DNA from: Pseudomonas serboccidentalis
Lineage (GTDB): Bacteria > Pseudomonadota > Gammaproteobacteria > Pseudomonadales > Pseudomonadaceae
DNA: 64,000 nucleotides
Reading direction: 5' to 3'
Assembly (NCBI RefSeq): GCF_028830055.1
Contig: NZ_CP101655.1
Coordinates: 3,127,382 to 3,191,381 of the forward strand
The notes under the pieces were generated by a model. That model was not told where the DNA came from, searched no databases, and was given only the letters and a program-made list of their open reading frames with translations. Shown here in pieces: positions 28,406 to 38,403 of this stretch (position 1 is the first letter of the stretch; every line of letters begins with the position of its first letter). Position numbers and translations under genes: made by a program.

Positions 28406-31400
28406 TTAGTCGAGTTTGGTGGGCGGCGGCTCTTGCAGCGGCTTTTGCTCCGCGCCGATCGGGACGATGGTTTTGGTTTCCGCTTCAACCGGCACCAACT
28501 TGTATTCCTGACCGTGGAGGTTCTTCAGGTAGACCTCCATCTGGCGGAACGAGATGTTGATGTGCTGCTTCTTGAATTCGCGGTTGATGAAGCGGTTCAC
28601 TTCGTCGATCACCGGGTTACGGTCACCGAGGTCACGCACGTGCATGCGCAATTCGTGATCGAGGGTGCTTTCGCCGAAGTTGAGGAAGTACACGTGCGGC
28701 TCGGGTTCCTTGAGCACGCGCGGGTTTTCCCGGGCGGCCTTGAGCAGCAGTTCCTTGACCAGATCCAGGTCGGAGCCGTAATCCACGCCGAGTTTCAGCG
28801 TGACCCGGGTGATGGTGTCGGTCAGCGACCAGTTGATCAGTTGCCCGGTGATGAACGTCTTGTTCGGGACAATGATGTCCTTGCGGTCGAAGTCGGTAAT
28901 GGTCGTGGCGCGGATACGGATCTTGCTCACGGTGCCGGACAGGTTGCCGATGGTGATGGTGTCGCCGATCCGCACCGGGCGCTCGAACAGGATCATGATG
29001 CCGGAGATGAAGTTCGCGAAGATCTCCTGCATACCGAAACCAAGGCCCACCGACAGCGCCGCCACCAGCCATTGCAACTTGTCCCAGCTCACGCCGAGGG
29101 TCGACAAGGTGGAGACGAAGCCGACGCCGGCGATCACGTAGGACAGCAGCGTCGTGGTCGCGTAGGCACTGCCCTGGGCCAGGTTGAGTTTTGACAGCAC
29201 GAACACTTCGAGCAGACCCGGCAGGTTGCGCGCCAGGGCGAAGGTGATGCCGATGATGATCAGCGCACCGAGCATGTCGCCGATGCTGATCGGCACCATG
29301 CTCATGTTGGCGCCGGTGCCGCTGGTGTATTCGTAGAGGGTGATGTTGTCGAGGTACGAGAACACCGAAATCAGGTCAGCCCAGACCCAGTACAGCGCGG
29401 CGATGAAGCCGCCGAGCAGCGCCAGACGGATCAGACGCAGCGACTGTTCGTTGACCTTTTCGATGTCCAGCGTCGGCTCTTCGATCACCGCTTCGCCGTC
29501 GCCGGCCTCTTTGGCGGCCTGACGCTTGGCCAGGGCGCGCTGGTAGGCCAGACGTCGTGCGGCGACCGCCAGACCACGGACGAACGTGGCTTCGATCACC
29601 AGCCAGAACATCAGCAGGTACAGGGTGTTGATCAATCGGTCGCTGAGTTTCAGCGCGGTGTAGTAATAGCCGAAGCACACCGCGACGAACAGGGCGATCG
29701 GCAGCACGGTGAACATCACGCCGACGGCCTTGCGGAACAGCGAAGTGTTTTCGTGGGCCGGGCTGCTGATCAGCAGACGGCTGAGCAACCACGCCATCAG
29801 CGCGTAGCAGGTCAGCACCACCGGCATGCCGAGCACGTCGTCGGCCAGCGCCGCCGGTTGCAGTTCGGCGACGGCTACCACAGTCACCAGCGCCATCACC
29901 ACCAGCCCGAGGCGCCGGATCCAGCCCTGGAGGAACTCGACCTGCGGCTTGTCCCAGCGGAAGTGCAACTCGGCCACGCCGCCCGGCGAGAGAATCCGGT
30001 AAGCGGTGTAGAACACCAGCCACGCCTGCCCCATTTGCAGCAGCGCCGCGCCCATGTTGGCGTTCTGTCCGCGGGCGTCGATCTGCAAGGCCAGACCGCA
30101 CAGCGCCAGGCCAAGAGCGACCGGCATCGCCAGCAGAATGTTGATCAGGATCGCCTGCGGCGTGTGCCACTGGCTGTCACGCTTGAAGTGACCGATGTCC
30201 TGGTGAACCTTGTTCAACCGCGCATACAGCGCCTTGCGCCGCCACAGCAGGGCGCCGATCAGCAAGGCCAGCGGCAGGAACAACAGCGGACGCTGGGTCA
30301 GGCCGTCGGTCAGCTCGCTCAGGCTCGAAGCCAGCGGCAGGGTGTCGATCTGGCGTTTGAGCCGTTCCGGCACGCCGCGTATCCATTCCATGTCCAGCGG
30401 CTTGTTGCTGGGAATCCAGAACATCTGCTCGTCGAGGGTCGCGCGCAGGCTTTGCGCGGTACTCAGCAGTTGTTTCTGGTTGAGTTGCAGGGTGATCGAT
30501 TCGTTGAGCACCGCGCTCAGTTCGCGGTTCAGACGCTCCAGCAGGTCGGCGCGGGTGTTGGCCAGTTCCATCAGGCTCTTGCGCAGTTGCGGGGTGACTT
30601 GCTCGGGCGGTTGGGTGGAGAGCAGGTTGTCGACGTAGGTTGCCGGATTGCTCAGCAGTTCGCGCTGCTGGCTGACTTCGAACTGATACAGGCGAATGTC
30701 GGCGATCTGGTCCGCCAGATCCCGGTCAACCTTGAGTCGCGGCAACGCCTGCTTCTGCTTATAGAGAATCTTCGACAGCAGCAGGCTGCCCTTGAGCACG
30801 TTGATCTGCTCGTCGAGGGCCGAGTCGCTTTGCGTCAGGCTGTCGAGCTGCTGTTTGGTCTGCAGGTTCTGCTGGGTGACTTCGTTGAGGCGGTCGGTGC
30901 TTTTGAGCAGATAGTCGGAGAGCTTGAGGTTGGCCGAACTTTCGGTGGCGAGCAGGCTGCTGCCGCCGGCCTTTTGTGCCTCGATCGATTGTTGGGTAAC
31001 GGTTTCCTGAGACTGCGCCAGACGCTTCTGGTTGATCAGCGTCTGCAGTTCCTGAATCTCGCGGTCGAGGCGGTCGGACTTCTCCGAGAGCAGGTCATGC
31101 TGACTGTTGCCCAGATCCTGCAACTGGCTGTTGCCGGCCAACTCCTGACGGCGCAGCGGGATCAGCGCGTTCAGCGCGGCGAGCTCGGCGTTCAACTGAT
31201 CGCGCTGCTCGGCACTGACTGTCTTGCCCGCGTCCTTGCCTGACTTGAGGATGTTGTTGATCTGCTGAATGCGCGTCTGGCTGCTGGAAATCTCCGCCTG
31301 AGCGCGCTCGGGGCGGGTCTGGGCGGTGATGATCAGGCTGTTGGCATCGGCCAGGGCTTTTTGCAGATCGCTTTGCTGGGTCGAGCGATCAGTGAGGATC

Positions 31401-31759
31401 TGCTCCAGTTGCTGGATCGACTCTTTGGGGAAACGCTGCGCTACCGGTACCACCGCCGTAGCCTTGAGGCGCGTCAGTTCGCGGGTGTTCTCGATGGTTT
31501 GCCGCGGTGCGGTCGCCAGTTGCTGCTTGAGGTCGATCAGCTTCTGGTCGTAATCACGCCGGCTGTTGAGCTGATTGAGCGTGGTTTGCAGGACCGTTTG
31601 CAGGGCCTTTTTATCGGCATCCGGCAGTTTGCTGTCGGCGAGTTTGTCCAGGCTGGCCTGCACGGCTTCGCTGGACGGCGGTTCGGCGGCGTACAGCGGG
31701 CCGACGGAAAGACTCAGGCCCAGCAGGGCCGCGAAAAAGAAGGAGCGCAGGGTAGGCAT
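28406..31759 (-). CDS. mscK: Mechanosensitive channel of the MscK/KefA type
   Basis: A 1117-residue inner-membrane channel protein. It has a signal peptide (FFFAALLGLSLSVGPLYAA), a long Gln-rich coiled-coil periplasmic domain to about residue 490, then about 11 TM helices. The MscS pore module is near 880-1070 (SVGLGFGMQEIFANFISGIMIL, then PVRIGDTITIGNLSGTV). It opens under membrane tension to release solutes and K+ on osmotic downshock. The adjacent K+/H+ antiporter gene fits a shared role in turgor and potassium control. The symbol is by family likeness; MscM-type naming is also possible. Confidence 0.88.
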   Translation of the reverse strand: MPTLRSFFFAALLGLSLSVGPLYAAEPPSSEAVQASLDKLADSKLPDADKKALQTVLQTTLNQLNSRRDYDQKLIDLKQQLATAPRQTIENTRELTRLKATAVVPVAQRFPKESIQQLEQILTDRSTQQSDLQKALADANSLIITAQTRPERAQAEISSSQTRIQQINNILKSGKDAGKTVSAEQRDQLNAELAALNALIPLRRQELAGNSQLQDLGNSQHDLLSEKSDRLDREIQELQTLINQKRLAQSQETVTQQSIEAQKAGGSSLLATESSANLKLSDYLLKSTDRLNEVTQQNLQTKQQLDSLTQSDSALDEQINVLKGSLLLSKILYKQKQALPRLKVDRDLADQIADIRLYQFEVSQQRELLSNPATYVDNLLSTQPPEQVTPQLRKSLMELANTRADLLERLNRELSAVLNESITLQLNQKQLLSTAQSLRATLDEQMFWIPSNKPLDMEWIRGVPERLKRQIDTLPLASSLSELTDGLTQRPLLFLPLALLIGALLWRRKALYARLNKVHQDIGHFKRDSQWHTPQAILINILLAMPVALGLALCGLALQIDARGQNANMGAALLQMGQAWLVFYTAYRILSPGGVAELHFRWDKPQVEFLQGWIRRLGLVVMALVTVVAVAELQPAALADDVLGMPVVLTCYALMAWLLSRLLISSPAHENTSLFRKAVGVMFTVLPIALFVAVCFGYYYTALKLSDRLINTLYLLMFWLVIEATFVRGLAVAARRLAYQRALAKRQAAKEAGDGEAVIEEPTLDIEKVNEQSLRLIRLALLGGFIAALYWVWADLISVFSYLDNITLYEYTSGTGANMSMVPISIGDMLGALIIIGITFALARNLPGLLEVFVLSKLNLAQGSAYATTTLLSYVIAGVGFVSTLSTLGVSWDKLQWLVAALSVGLGFGMQEIFANFISGIMILFERPVRIGDTITIGNLSGTVSKIRIRATTITDFDRKDIIVPNKTFITGQLINWSLTDTITRVTLKLGVDYGSDLDLVKELLLKAARENPRVLKEPEPHVYFLNFGESTLDHELRMHVRDLGDRNPVIDEVNRFINREFKKQHINISFRQMEVYLKNLHGQEYKLVPVEAETKTIVPIGAEQKPLQEPPPTKLD

Positions 31760-31793
31760 AGAGACCGGTCAAGCAAGTGAGAGTGGACGCAGT

Positions 31794-33536
31794 TTAGAGG
31801 AAGAGACCGGGACCCGGGCGACTTCCTTCGGGGAATCTGACGCCCACTTTGCCGATCTTGTTCCCGTCCATGACCGCGACCGTCCAGTGGGTGTTGTTCC
31901 ACTCCACCTGGTCGCCAACGATCGGTGCACCACCGACCTTGTGGGCAATGAACGCGCCCAGGGTCATGTCTGGATCAATGCCCTCGGCCGGCAACCCGTA
32001 AAGCGCTGCAACCGCTTTAAGCTGGGCGTCTCCTTCGAGCACAAAGTCGCCGAAGAAACGCAGATCCAGGCCACGTTGCGGCGCTTGGCTGAACAGTTTG
32101 CCGAGGGCGGGAAGGTTGTGTTCATGGCCGATCACACACAGCAAATCATCGACTTCCAGCACCGTACTACCCGACGGATGGAGCAGTTGCTGACCACGAA
32201 ACAGGGCGGCGATGCGTGTGCCTTCGGGCATTTTCAGTTCACGCAGGGGCGAGCCGATGCACCATTTCTCGGCGCCGAGCTTGTAAACGAACAGTTCCCA
32301 CTCGCTGGTGACGTGCACTTCCAGCGCGGAACGGGAGATCGGTGCAGGCTCCGGCGGTACCGTCACCTTCAACAGTTTGGCGACCCACGGCAGGCTCGTG
32401 CCCTGCACCAGCAGCGACACCAGCACGATGAAGAACGCGAGATTGAAGTACAGCTGCGCATCCGGCAGCCCGGCCATCAACGGGAACACCGCCAGAATGA
32501 TCGGGACCGCGCCGCGCAGGCCGACCCAGGAAATAAACGCTTTCTCGCGGCCATGGAACGCCTTGAACGGCAGCAGTCCGACCAGTACCGACAACGGCCG
32601 GGCGAACAGAATCATCCACAGCGCCAGGCCGAGGGCGGGCAGGGCGATGGGCAGCAAATCATGTGGGGTGACCAGCAGCCCCAGCACGAGGAACATGCCG
32701 ATCTGCGCCAGCCACGCCATGCCGTCGAGCATGTGCAGAATGCCGTGGCGGCTGCGCACCGGGCGGTTGCCGATCACCAGACCGCACAGGTACACCGCGA
32801 GGAAACCGCTGCCGTGCAAGGCGTTGGTCAGGGCGAACACCACCAGGCCGCCGGCGATCACCAGAATCGGGTACAGGCCGGTGGCAAGGTTGATCCGGTT
32901 GACCAGTTGCAGCATCAGCCAGCCGCCACCCAGACCGATCACGCCACCGATGCCGAACTCGCGGATCAGGTGGATCAACAGGCTCCAGTGCAGGCCGGTC
33001 TGGCCGCTGGCGAGCATGTCGATCAGGGTCACGGTGAGAAACACCGCCATTGGGTCGTTGCTACCGGATTCGATTTCCAGGCTGGCGGTCACCCGTTCGT
33101 TGAGGCCCTTGCCGCCGAGCAGCGAGAACACCGCCGCCGCATCGGTGGAGCCGACGATGGCGCCGATCAGCAGGCCCTGGATCAGGTTCAGGTCGAACAG
33201 CCACGCGGCGGCCATGCCGGTCAGCCCGGTGGTGATCAACACCCCGACCGTCGCCAGCGACAGCGCCGGCCACAAGGCCACGCGGAAACTCGAGACCCGG
33301 GTACGCAAGCCACCGTCGAGCAGGATCACCGCGAGCGCGAGGTTGCCGACCAGATAGGCCGTCGGGTAGTTATCGAAAATGATCCCGCCGCCATCGACCC
33401 CGGCGGTCATGCCGACCGCGAGAATGATCACCAGAATGGGGATGCCGAGACGGGAAGAGAGTGAGCTGACGAGAATGCTCGCACCTACCAGCAACGCGCC
33501 GATCAAGAACAGGCTGTTGATGGTCGTCGCATTCAA
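31794..33536 (-). CDS. cvrA: Potassium/proton antiporter, CvrA/NhaP2 type (CPA1)
   Basis: A 580-residue antiporter. About 12 TM helices occupy residues 1-395, with [21 protein letters not shown] and [20 protein letters not shown] (core Asp residues) and [17 protein letters not shown]. They are followed by a cytoplasmic TrkA-C-like domain (about 405-490) and a CorC/HlyC-type tail. It exports K+ for H+ at the inner membrane. It lies 34 bases upstream of the mscK-like gene, so the two may be co-transcribed. Confidence 0.9.
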   Translation of the reverse strand: MNATTINSLFLIGALLVGASILVSSLSSRLGIPILVIILAVGMTAGVDGGGIIFDNYPTAYLVGNLALAVILLDGGLRTRVSSFRVALWPALSLATVGVLITTGLTGMAAAWLFDLNLIQGLLIGAIVGSTDAAAVFSLLGGKGLNERVTASLEIESGSNDPMAVFLTVTLIDMLASGQTGLHWSLLIHLIREFGIGGVIGLGGGWLMLQLVNRINLATGLYPILVIAGGLVVFALTNALHGSGFLAVYLCGLVIGNRPVRSRHGILHMLDGMAWLAQIGMFLVLGLLVTPHDLLPIALPALGLALWMILFARPLSVLVGLLPFKAFHGREKAFISWVGLRGAVPIILAVFPLMAGLPDAQLYFNLAFFIVLVSLLVQGTSLPWVAKLLKVTVPPEPAPISRSALEVHVTSEWELFVYKLGAEKWCIGSPLRELKMPEGTRIAALFRGQQLLHPSGSTVLEVDDLLCVIGHEHNLPALGKLFSQAPQRGLDLRFFGDFVLEGDAQLKAVAALYGLPAEGIDPDMTLGAFIAHKVGGAPIVGDQVEWNNTHWTVAVMDGNKIGKVGVRFPEGSRPGPGLFL

Positions 33537-33675
33537 AGGCAGTACTCCAGAAGCGTAAAGACGGGCACAAACTGACCATGCAGTCTGCGTGCCAGCGATT
33601 CTAACCTGTTGAAATGTGATGCTGTCAAAAAGCTTTTTACAGCGTGATCACACAGGCGGTGCGGCATGTGATGCC

Positions 33676-33809
33676 TGTGGCGAGGGAGCTTGCTCCCGCT
33701 GAGGTGCGCAGCGCCCCCAAAAATCAGACGCTACGGTTTTCTCAGAGCAGACGCAGTGGCTGGATTGCGACTGCTGCGCAGCCGAGCGGGAGCAAGCTCC
33801 CTCGCCACA
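33676..33809. repeat. REP-type inverted repeat, family C copy 2
   Basis: The arms TGTGGCGAGGGAGCTTGCTC and its reverse complement bound a 134-bp unit. It fills the middle of the 303-base gap between cvrA-like and the chemoreceptor gene. The rest of that gap shows no clear feature. Confidence 0.83.
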
Positions 33810-33839
33810 GAGAGTTCATTTACTTCAAGGTAAATGTTG

Positions 33840-35465
33840 TTACAGGCTGAAGCGCCCAACCATGTTGTTCAGGTCCAGCGCCAGACGCGACAGCTCATTG
33901 CTCGCCGCACTGGTCTGATTCGCGCCGGTAGCCGACTGCACCGACAGGTCGCGGATGTTCACCAGGTTGCGATCCACTTCGCGGGCCACTTGGGCCTGCT
34001 CTTCGGCGGCGCTGGCGATCACCAGGTTGCGTTCGTTGATTTCGACGATCGCGGTGTTGATGGTGTCCAGCGACAGGCCGGCGCCACGGGCGATGTTCAG
34101 GGTCGATTCGGCGCGTTCGGTGCTGTTGCGCATCGAATCCACGGCGTGTTCGGTGCCGCTCTGGATGCTGCCGATCATGCGTTCGATCTCGCTGGTCGAC
34201 TGCTGGGTGCGATGGGCCAGCGCACGGACCTCATCCGCCACCACAGCAAAACCACGCCCGGCTTCGCCGGCACGGGCTGCCTCGATGGCCGCGTTCAAGG
34301 CCAGCAGGTTGGTCTGATCCGCCAGACCACGAATCACGTCCAGCACCTTGCCGATGTCACGGGATTCATTCGCCAGATCACCGATCAGGTTTGCGGTGCT
34401 CTGCACGTCGGCGCTCATGCGTTCGATGGCGCTGACGGTTTCCTGCACCAGGTCACGACCGTCGCCGGCTGAGGTGGTGGCGTTCTTCGAGGCTTCCGAA
34501 GTGCTCACGGCATTGCGTGCGACTTCTTCCACAGCGCTGGTCATTTCGTTGACCGCGGTGGCGGCCTGTTCGATTTCGTTGTTCTGCTGGGTCAGGCCAC
34601 GGGCGCTTTCGTCGGTGACGCTGTTCAGCTCTTCGGCAGCGGAAGCCAGTTGGGTGGCGGAACCGGAGATGCGTTGCAAGGTGTCGCGCAGCTTCGATTG
34701 CATCTTGGCCATGGCGGCCAGCAGGCGCCCGGCTTCGTCGCTGCCATCAACGTGGATCGGCTGGGTCAGGTTGCCTTCGGCAATGGTCTCCGCCGCGTCC
34801 AGCGCTTTGGAAATCGGCTTGGTGATGCTGATGGTCAGCAGCCAGGCGAACAGCAACGTCAGACCGGTGGCGACGACCAGCAGGGTGACCACCAGATTGA
34901 ACGCCGAAGCATATTGCTCGGCGGCCTGCTGGTTGGTTTCGCTGATCTGCTGACCGTTGATCTGCATCAGGCGGTTGAGCACGGTGTTCATCGCTTCGGA
35001 GTTGTTCAACAGATCGGTGTTGAGCAGATTGCGCAACTCGTCCACCTGATTGTTGCGCGACAGGCTCTTCATCCGGTCTTCAATCTGGCGATACTGGCCC
35101 AGCAACTGCACGTATTGATCGTAGGCGGCGCGTTCTTCCGGGCTGCCGATCAGCGGCTCGTAGGCAGTCTGGGCGGCGCGGATCTGCTGGTTGCGCGTCT
35201 CCAGCAGCTCGATGGTCTTCTGCTGCACGTCCGCTTCGCGGTTGACCAGCAAGCGGTATGACAGTACCCGCTGGCGCAGGGTCAGTTGAGTGAACTCGTC
35301 GAGGTTCTTGATGCTCGGCACGCTGTTGGCGGTGATATCCTCGGCCGCGCCGCGGATTTTGCTCATCTGGTTCAGGGCGAACACGCCGAGAATCAGCATC
35401 AGGCCGCCGATCAGGGCGAAACCGGTAAACGCCCTGGGGGCGATATTCATATTTCGAAGGGACAT
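33840..35465 (-). CDS. Methyl-accepting chemotaxis protein (4-helix-bundle sensor)
   Basis: A 541-residue chemoreceptor. TM1 is near residues 12-30 ([17 protein letters not shown]), a helical periplasmic domain runs about 33-185, and TM2 is near 190-212 ([18 protein letters not shown]). HAMP follows, then the signalling domain with the CheA/CheW-binding tip [20 protein letters not shown] near 380. The ligand is not readable. It lies on the opposite strand to the zapB-like/zapA-like pair and a second receptor. Confidence 0.92.
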   Translation of the reverse strand: MSLRNMNIAPRAFTGFALIGGLMLILGVFALNQMSKIRGAAEDITANSVPSIKNLDEFTQLTLRQRVLSYRLLVNREADVQQKTIELLETRNQQIRAAQTAYEPLIGSPEERAAYDQYVQLLGQYRQIEDRMKSLSRNNQVDELRNLLNTDLLNNSEAMNTVLNRLMQINGQQISETNQQAAEQYASAFNLVVTLLVVATGLTLLFAWLLTISITKPISKALDAAETIAEGNLTQPIHVDGSDEAGRLLAAMAKMQSKLRDTLQRISGSATQLASAAEELNSVTDESARGLTQQNNEIEQAATAVNEMTSAVEEVARNAVSTSEASKNATTSAGDGRDLVQETVSAIERMSADVQSTANLIGDLANESRDIGKVLDVIRGLADQTNLLALNAAIEAARAGEAGRGFAVVADEVRALAHRTQQSTSEIERMIGSIQSGTEHAVDSMRNSTERAESTLNIARGAGLSLDTINTAIVEINERNLVIASAAEEQAQVAREVDRNLVNIRDLSVQSATGANQTSAASNELSRLALDLNNMVGRFSL

Positions 35466-35745
35466 GGTGCGGGTACCAAGGAAAGGGCCGCATCCATGCG
35501 GGCTGAGACTGCTGTATGGATGACTTATCGGTCATGCGACTAAAGTCTTGAGGCGGTGTGCGTATTTGTCGCATACGGCCCTTGGCGACGAAGTGCAGGA
35601 ACCAGATCGGCAGATCACAGTCTTTTAAACTCGCGAGAACGGTCGGCCACCAGGAAAATCAAGGCCTTGCGCCGGTTTAACCCTGGCATCCGCAGTGACT
35701 TTTCTTTATCGTACGCGCCCTTTGAAAAACGCCTGGAAGATCAAA

Positions 35746-35976
35746 ATGTTGGAAGCATCCCTCAGCCAATTGGAACAGCTCGTCAGCGACCTGGTGCAAC
35801 AGAACCAGACCCTCACGCAAACCAACCAGACCCTGTCCACGGAACTGGCCCAGGCCAAGGATGAAAACGAAAGCCTGCAACTGAGCCTGATGGAACAGGA
35901 AGAGAAGCACGGCGCCACCGCAGCGCGCATCCAGGCTCTGGTTGATCGCGTCAACGCAGGTCCTGTCAGCGCATGA
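35746..35976 (+). CDS. Short coiled-coil protein (ZapB-like)
   Basis: A 76-residue, Gln/Glu/Leu-rich protein predicted to be one continuous coiled coil (LEQLVSDLVQQNQTLTQTNQ and onward). Its stop overlaps the ATG of a ZapA-like gene (ATGA). In gammaproteobacteria a small coiled-coil gene often precedes zapA, which supports a role at the division ring; the call is by size, shape and context. ATG 35746 was chosen over an upstream start because the earlier residues are not coiled-coil like. Confidence 0.65.
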   Translation: MLEASLSQLEQLVSDLVQQNQTLTQTNQTLSTELAQAKDENESLQLSLMEQEEKHGATAARIQALVDRVNAGPVSA

Positions 35977-36275
35977 ACCACGGCACAGCAGGGGTAAAAG
36001 TCATCTCCATTCTCGGGGAGGACTATTCGATCAAGGCACCGGCCGGGGAAGAACAGACCCTGCTGGACGCCGCACTGATGCTCAAGGCCGCACTGGCCGA
36101 CACCAAACGCAAATACCCGACGCTGATCGGTGACCGCTTGCTGGTGCTGGCAGCCATGAATCTGTGCTCGCAGCAGATCGAAATGAAGAAGCAGCACCAG
36201 GAAGAACTCGACCGTTACCAAGAGCAAGTCAGCGCCACGGTCGAAACCATCGCCAAGACCATCAATCAGGGCTGA
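35973..36275 (+). CDS. ZapA-like cell division protein
   Basis: A 100-residue protein. VKVISILGEDYSIKAPAGEEQTLLDAA matches the ZapA start, and DRLLVLAAMNLCSQQIEMKKQ its central helix, followed by a C-terminal coiled coil. ZapA bundles FtsZ filaments at the Z ring. This copy lies between two chemoreceptor genes and not beside the usual ssrS/5-FCL neighbours, so it may be a second copy. It overlaps the upstream gene by 4 bases. Confidence 0.75.
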   Translation: MNHGTAGVKVISILGEDYSIKAPAGEEQTLLDAALMLKAALADTKRKYPTLIGDRLLVLAAMNLCSQQIEMKKQHQEELDRYQEQVSATVETIAKTINQG

Positions 36276-36314
36276 TGGGGTTGCGCACAACCAAAGAATA
36301 GATTGTCGATCGGG

Positions 36315-36342
36315 TTGTATACAATCGGCACGGCTGTTGCAT
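36315..36342 (+). promoter_or_regulatory. Sigma-54 type -24/-12 promoter with adjoining palindrome
   Basis: cGGCACGGCTGTTGCA at 36326-36341 fits the consensus TGGCACG-N4-TTGCW with one mismatch. The GG (36327-36328) and GC (36339-36340) have exact spacing. Transcription would start near 36352, before ATG 36375. The perfect palindrome TTGTATACAA (36315-36324) sits directly upstream. Confidence 0.6.
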
Positions 36343-36374
36343 TGTTTCGGCCACTTATTCTTTGGGGGTGCTCC

Positions 36375-38312
36375 ATGCAGTTCTGGCGTCGCAGTATTCA
36401 ATGGCAGCTGATTCTCGGCATGGGCAGCGCCCTGTTGGTCAGCGTCCTGATCGTGGTTGGCATTTATACCCTGGTGGTCAACCGCCTCGCCCAGAGTTAT
36501 CTGGTCGAACAAGCGCTGCCGTCGAGCATCGAAGCGACGCGCAACGACATCGAACGCATCCTCGTCCAGCCACTGACCGCCGCCAAAGATATCGCCAGCA
36601 ACAGCATGGTCCGCGACTGGCTGGTCTCGGGTGAAGACAGCAGCAAAACAGCGGCCTTCGCGCAGTATCTGGAAGGCATCCGCGCCGAACACAAGGCTTT
36701 CACCGCGCTGATCATCGGCACTGAATCCAATCACTACATCACCGAAAAAGGCCTCGACCGCACCCTCAGTCGCGCCAAACCGGCCGATGCCTGGTTCTAT
36801 TCCTTCCTCGACAGCCCCCAGCCGCGCACCCTGAATATCGACAACGACGGCGCTACCGGAGAACTGGCGTTGTTCATCGACCTGAAAGTCGAGCAGGCCG
36901 GCAAAGTGGTCGGCGTGGCGGGGCTTGGCCTGAGCATGAAAGAGCTGTCGGCGCTGATCCACAATTTCAGTTTCGGCGAGCGCGGCAAGGTCTATCTCGT
37001 GCGTTCCGACGGTTTGATCCAGGTTCATCCTGAAGCGCAGTTCAGCGGCAAGCGCACTTTGAGCGAGCAGATCGGTGCTGATGCAGCGCAGTCGGTGATG
37101 GGCCAAAAAGAGGCCGTGAGCAGCAGTTTCCAGCGCGACGGCGAAGACTTCCTCGCTTTCAGCCTGCCTTTGCGTGATCTGGGCTGGACACTGGTGGCCG
37201 AAGTGCCGCAGTCGCAGATCTATGCCGAAGCTCGCAAAGCAATGTGGATGAGCGGCGGTATCGGTCTGGCGGTGGCATTGGTGTGTCTGGCGCTGGTGGT
37301 GTGGCTGGCCCAGGGCTTGGTGCGACCGATTCGTCAGGTAACAGCCGCGCTGGTAGCCATCGGTAGCGGCGGTGGAGATTTGACCCATCGGTTAGATTCC
37401 AGCCGCGCCGATGAGCTGGGCGATCTGGCTCGGGGTTTCAACCGATTCCTCGACAGCCAGCGCGCATTGATCGGTGAAGTGCTGACCACCAGCGAGCGCT
37501 TGCGCACCGCCGTCGGCCAAGTGGCCAGGGTGGTGGAAAACACCGCCGAGCGCTCCGGACGCCAGCAGGAAATGACCGACATGGTCGCCACCGCCGTTCA
37601 CGAAATGGGCCTGACCGTGCAGGAGATCGCGCAGAACGCCGGCAACGCCGCGCTGGCCTCGCAAACCGCGCGCGATGAAGCGCTGCAGGCGCGGGAAGTG
37701 GTCGGTGGCTCGATCCGCCATATAGAAAGCATGTCTGATGAGATCGGTATAGCGGCGGGGGCGGTGGGTGAGCTGGCGCATCAAGTGGCGTCGATTGACT
37801 CGGTGCTGGCGGTGATTCGCGGGGTGTCCGAGCAGACCAACCTGCTGGCACTCAATGCCGCCATCGAAGCGGCGCGCGCCGGCGACATGGGGCGTGGGTT
37901 TGCCGTGGTGGCGGATGAAGTGCGCACCTTGGCGCGTCGCACACAGGCCTCCACCGACGAGATTCAGCAGATGATCGGCAGCCTCAAGCAGGGCGCCGAG
38001 AATGCGGTGTCATCGATGCGCACCGGCCAGGCCGCGACCGGCACTGGCGTTGAATCGAGCCAGCGTACCGGCGCGTCGCTGACCGCGATTACCGGGCAGG
38101 TGGAGCGTATCAGTGACATGAATCATCAGGTGGCGACGGCGACCGAGGAACAGTCAGCGGTGACCGAGGAGATCAATCGCAATGTGCAGGGGATTTCCGA
38201 CCTGGCGCGGGCCACAGCAGGGGAGGTTCGGGCGTGTCGCGAGGATTGTCAGATGTTGCAGCGGTTGGCGGATGATCTGGCGCGGCAGATGGGTGGGTTC
38301 AAGTTGAGCTAA
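36375..38312 (+). CDS. Methyl-accepting chemotaxis protein (Cache sensor)
   Basis: A 645-residue chemoreceptor. TM1 is near residues 12-34 ([21 protein letters not shown]). A large periplasmic double-Cache-like domain runs about 40-285, with [11 protein letters not shown] and [22 protein letters not shown]2 is near 292-312, then HAMP, and the tip [20 protein letters not shown] is near 480. Cache receptors usually sense small organic molecules such as amino or organic acids; which one is unknown. ATG 36375 follows GGGGG, and the region upstream carries a sigma-54 type promoter. A REP element follows the stop. Confidence 0.92.
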   Translation: MQFWRRSIQWQLILGMGSALLVSVLIVVGIYTLVVNRLAQSYLVEQALPSSIEATRNDIERILVQPLTAAKDIASNSMVRDWLVSGEDSSKTAAFAQYLEGIRAEHKAFTALIIGTESNHYITEKGLDRTLSRAKPADAWFYSFLDSPQPRTLNIDNDGATGELALFIDLKVEQAGKVVGVAGLGLSMKELSALIHNFSFGERGKVYLVRSDGLIQVHPEAQFSGKRTLSEQIGADAAQSVMGQKEAVSSSFQRDGEDFLAFSLPLRDLGWTLVAEVPQSQIYAEARKAMWMSGGIGLAVALVCLALVVWLAQGLVRPIRQVTAALVAIGSGGGDLTHRLDSSRADELGDLARGFNRFLDSQRALIGEVLTTSERLRTAVGQVARVVENTAERSGRQQEMTDMVATAVHEMGLTVQEIAQNAGNAALASQTARDEALQAREVVGGSIRHIESMSDEIGIAAGAVGELAHQVASIDSVLAVIRGVSEQTNLLALNAAIEAARAGDMGRGFAVVADEVRTLARRTQASTDEIQQMIGSLKQGAENAVSSMRTGQAATGTGVESSQRTGASLTAITGQVERISDMNHQVATATEEQSAVTEEINRNVQGISDLARATAGEVRACREDCQMLQRLADDLARQMGGFKLS

Positions 38313-38324
38313 AGGATCAAGATC

Positions 38325-38399
38325 AAAAGATCGCAGCCTTCGGCAGCTCCTACATTGGAATGCGTTTCCTGTAGGAACTGCCGAAGGCTGCGATCTTTT
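38325..38399. repeat. REP-type inverted repeat, family B copy 3
   Basis: A 75-bp inverted repeat with AAAAGATCGCAGCCTTCGGC arms. It lies between the converging chemoreceptor and acyl-CoA dehydrogenase genes. Confidence 0.85.
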
Positions 38400-38403
38400 G
38401 CTT

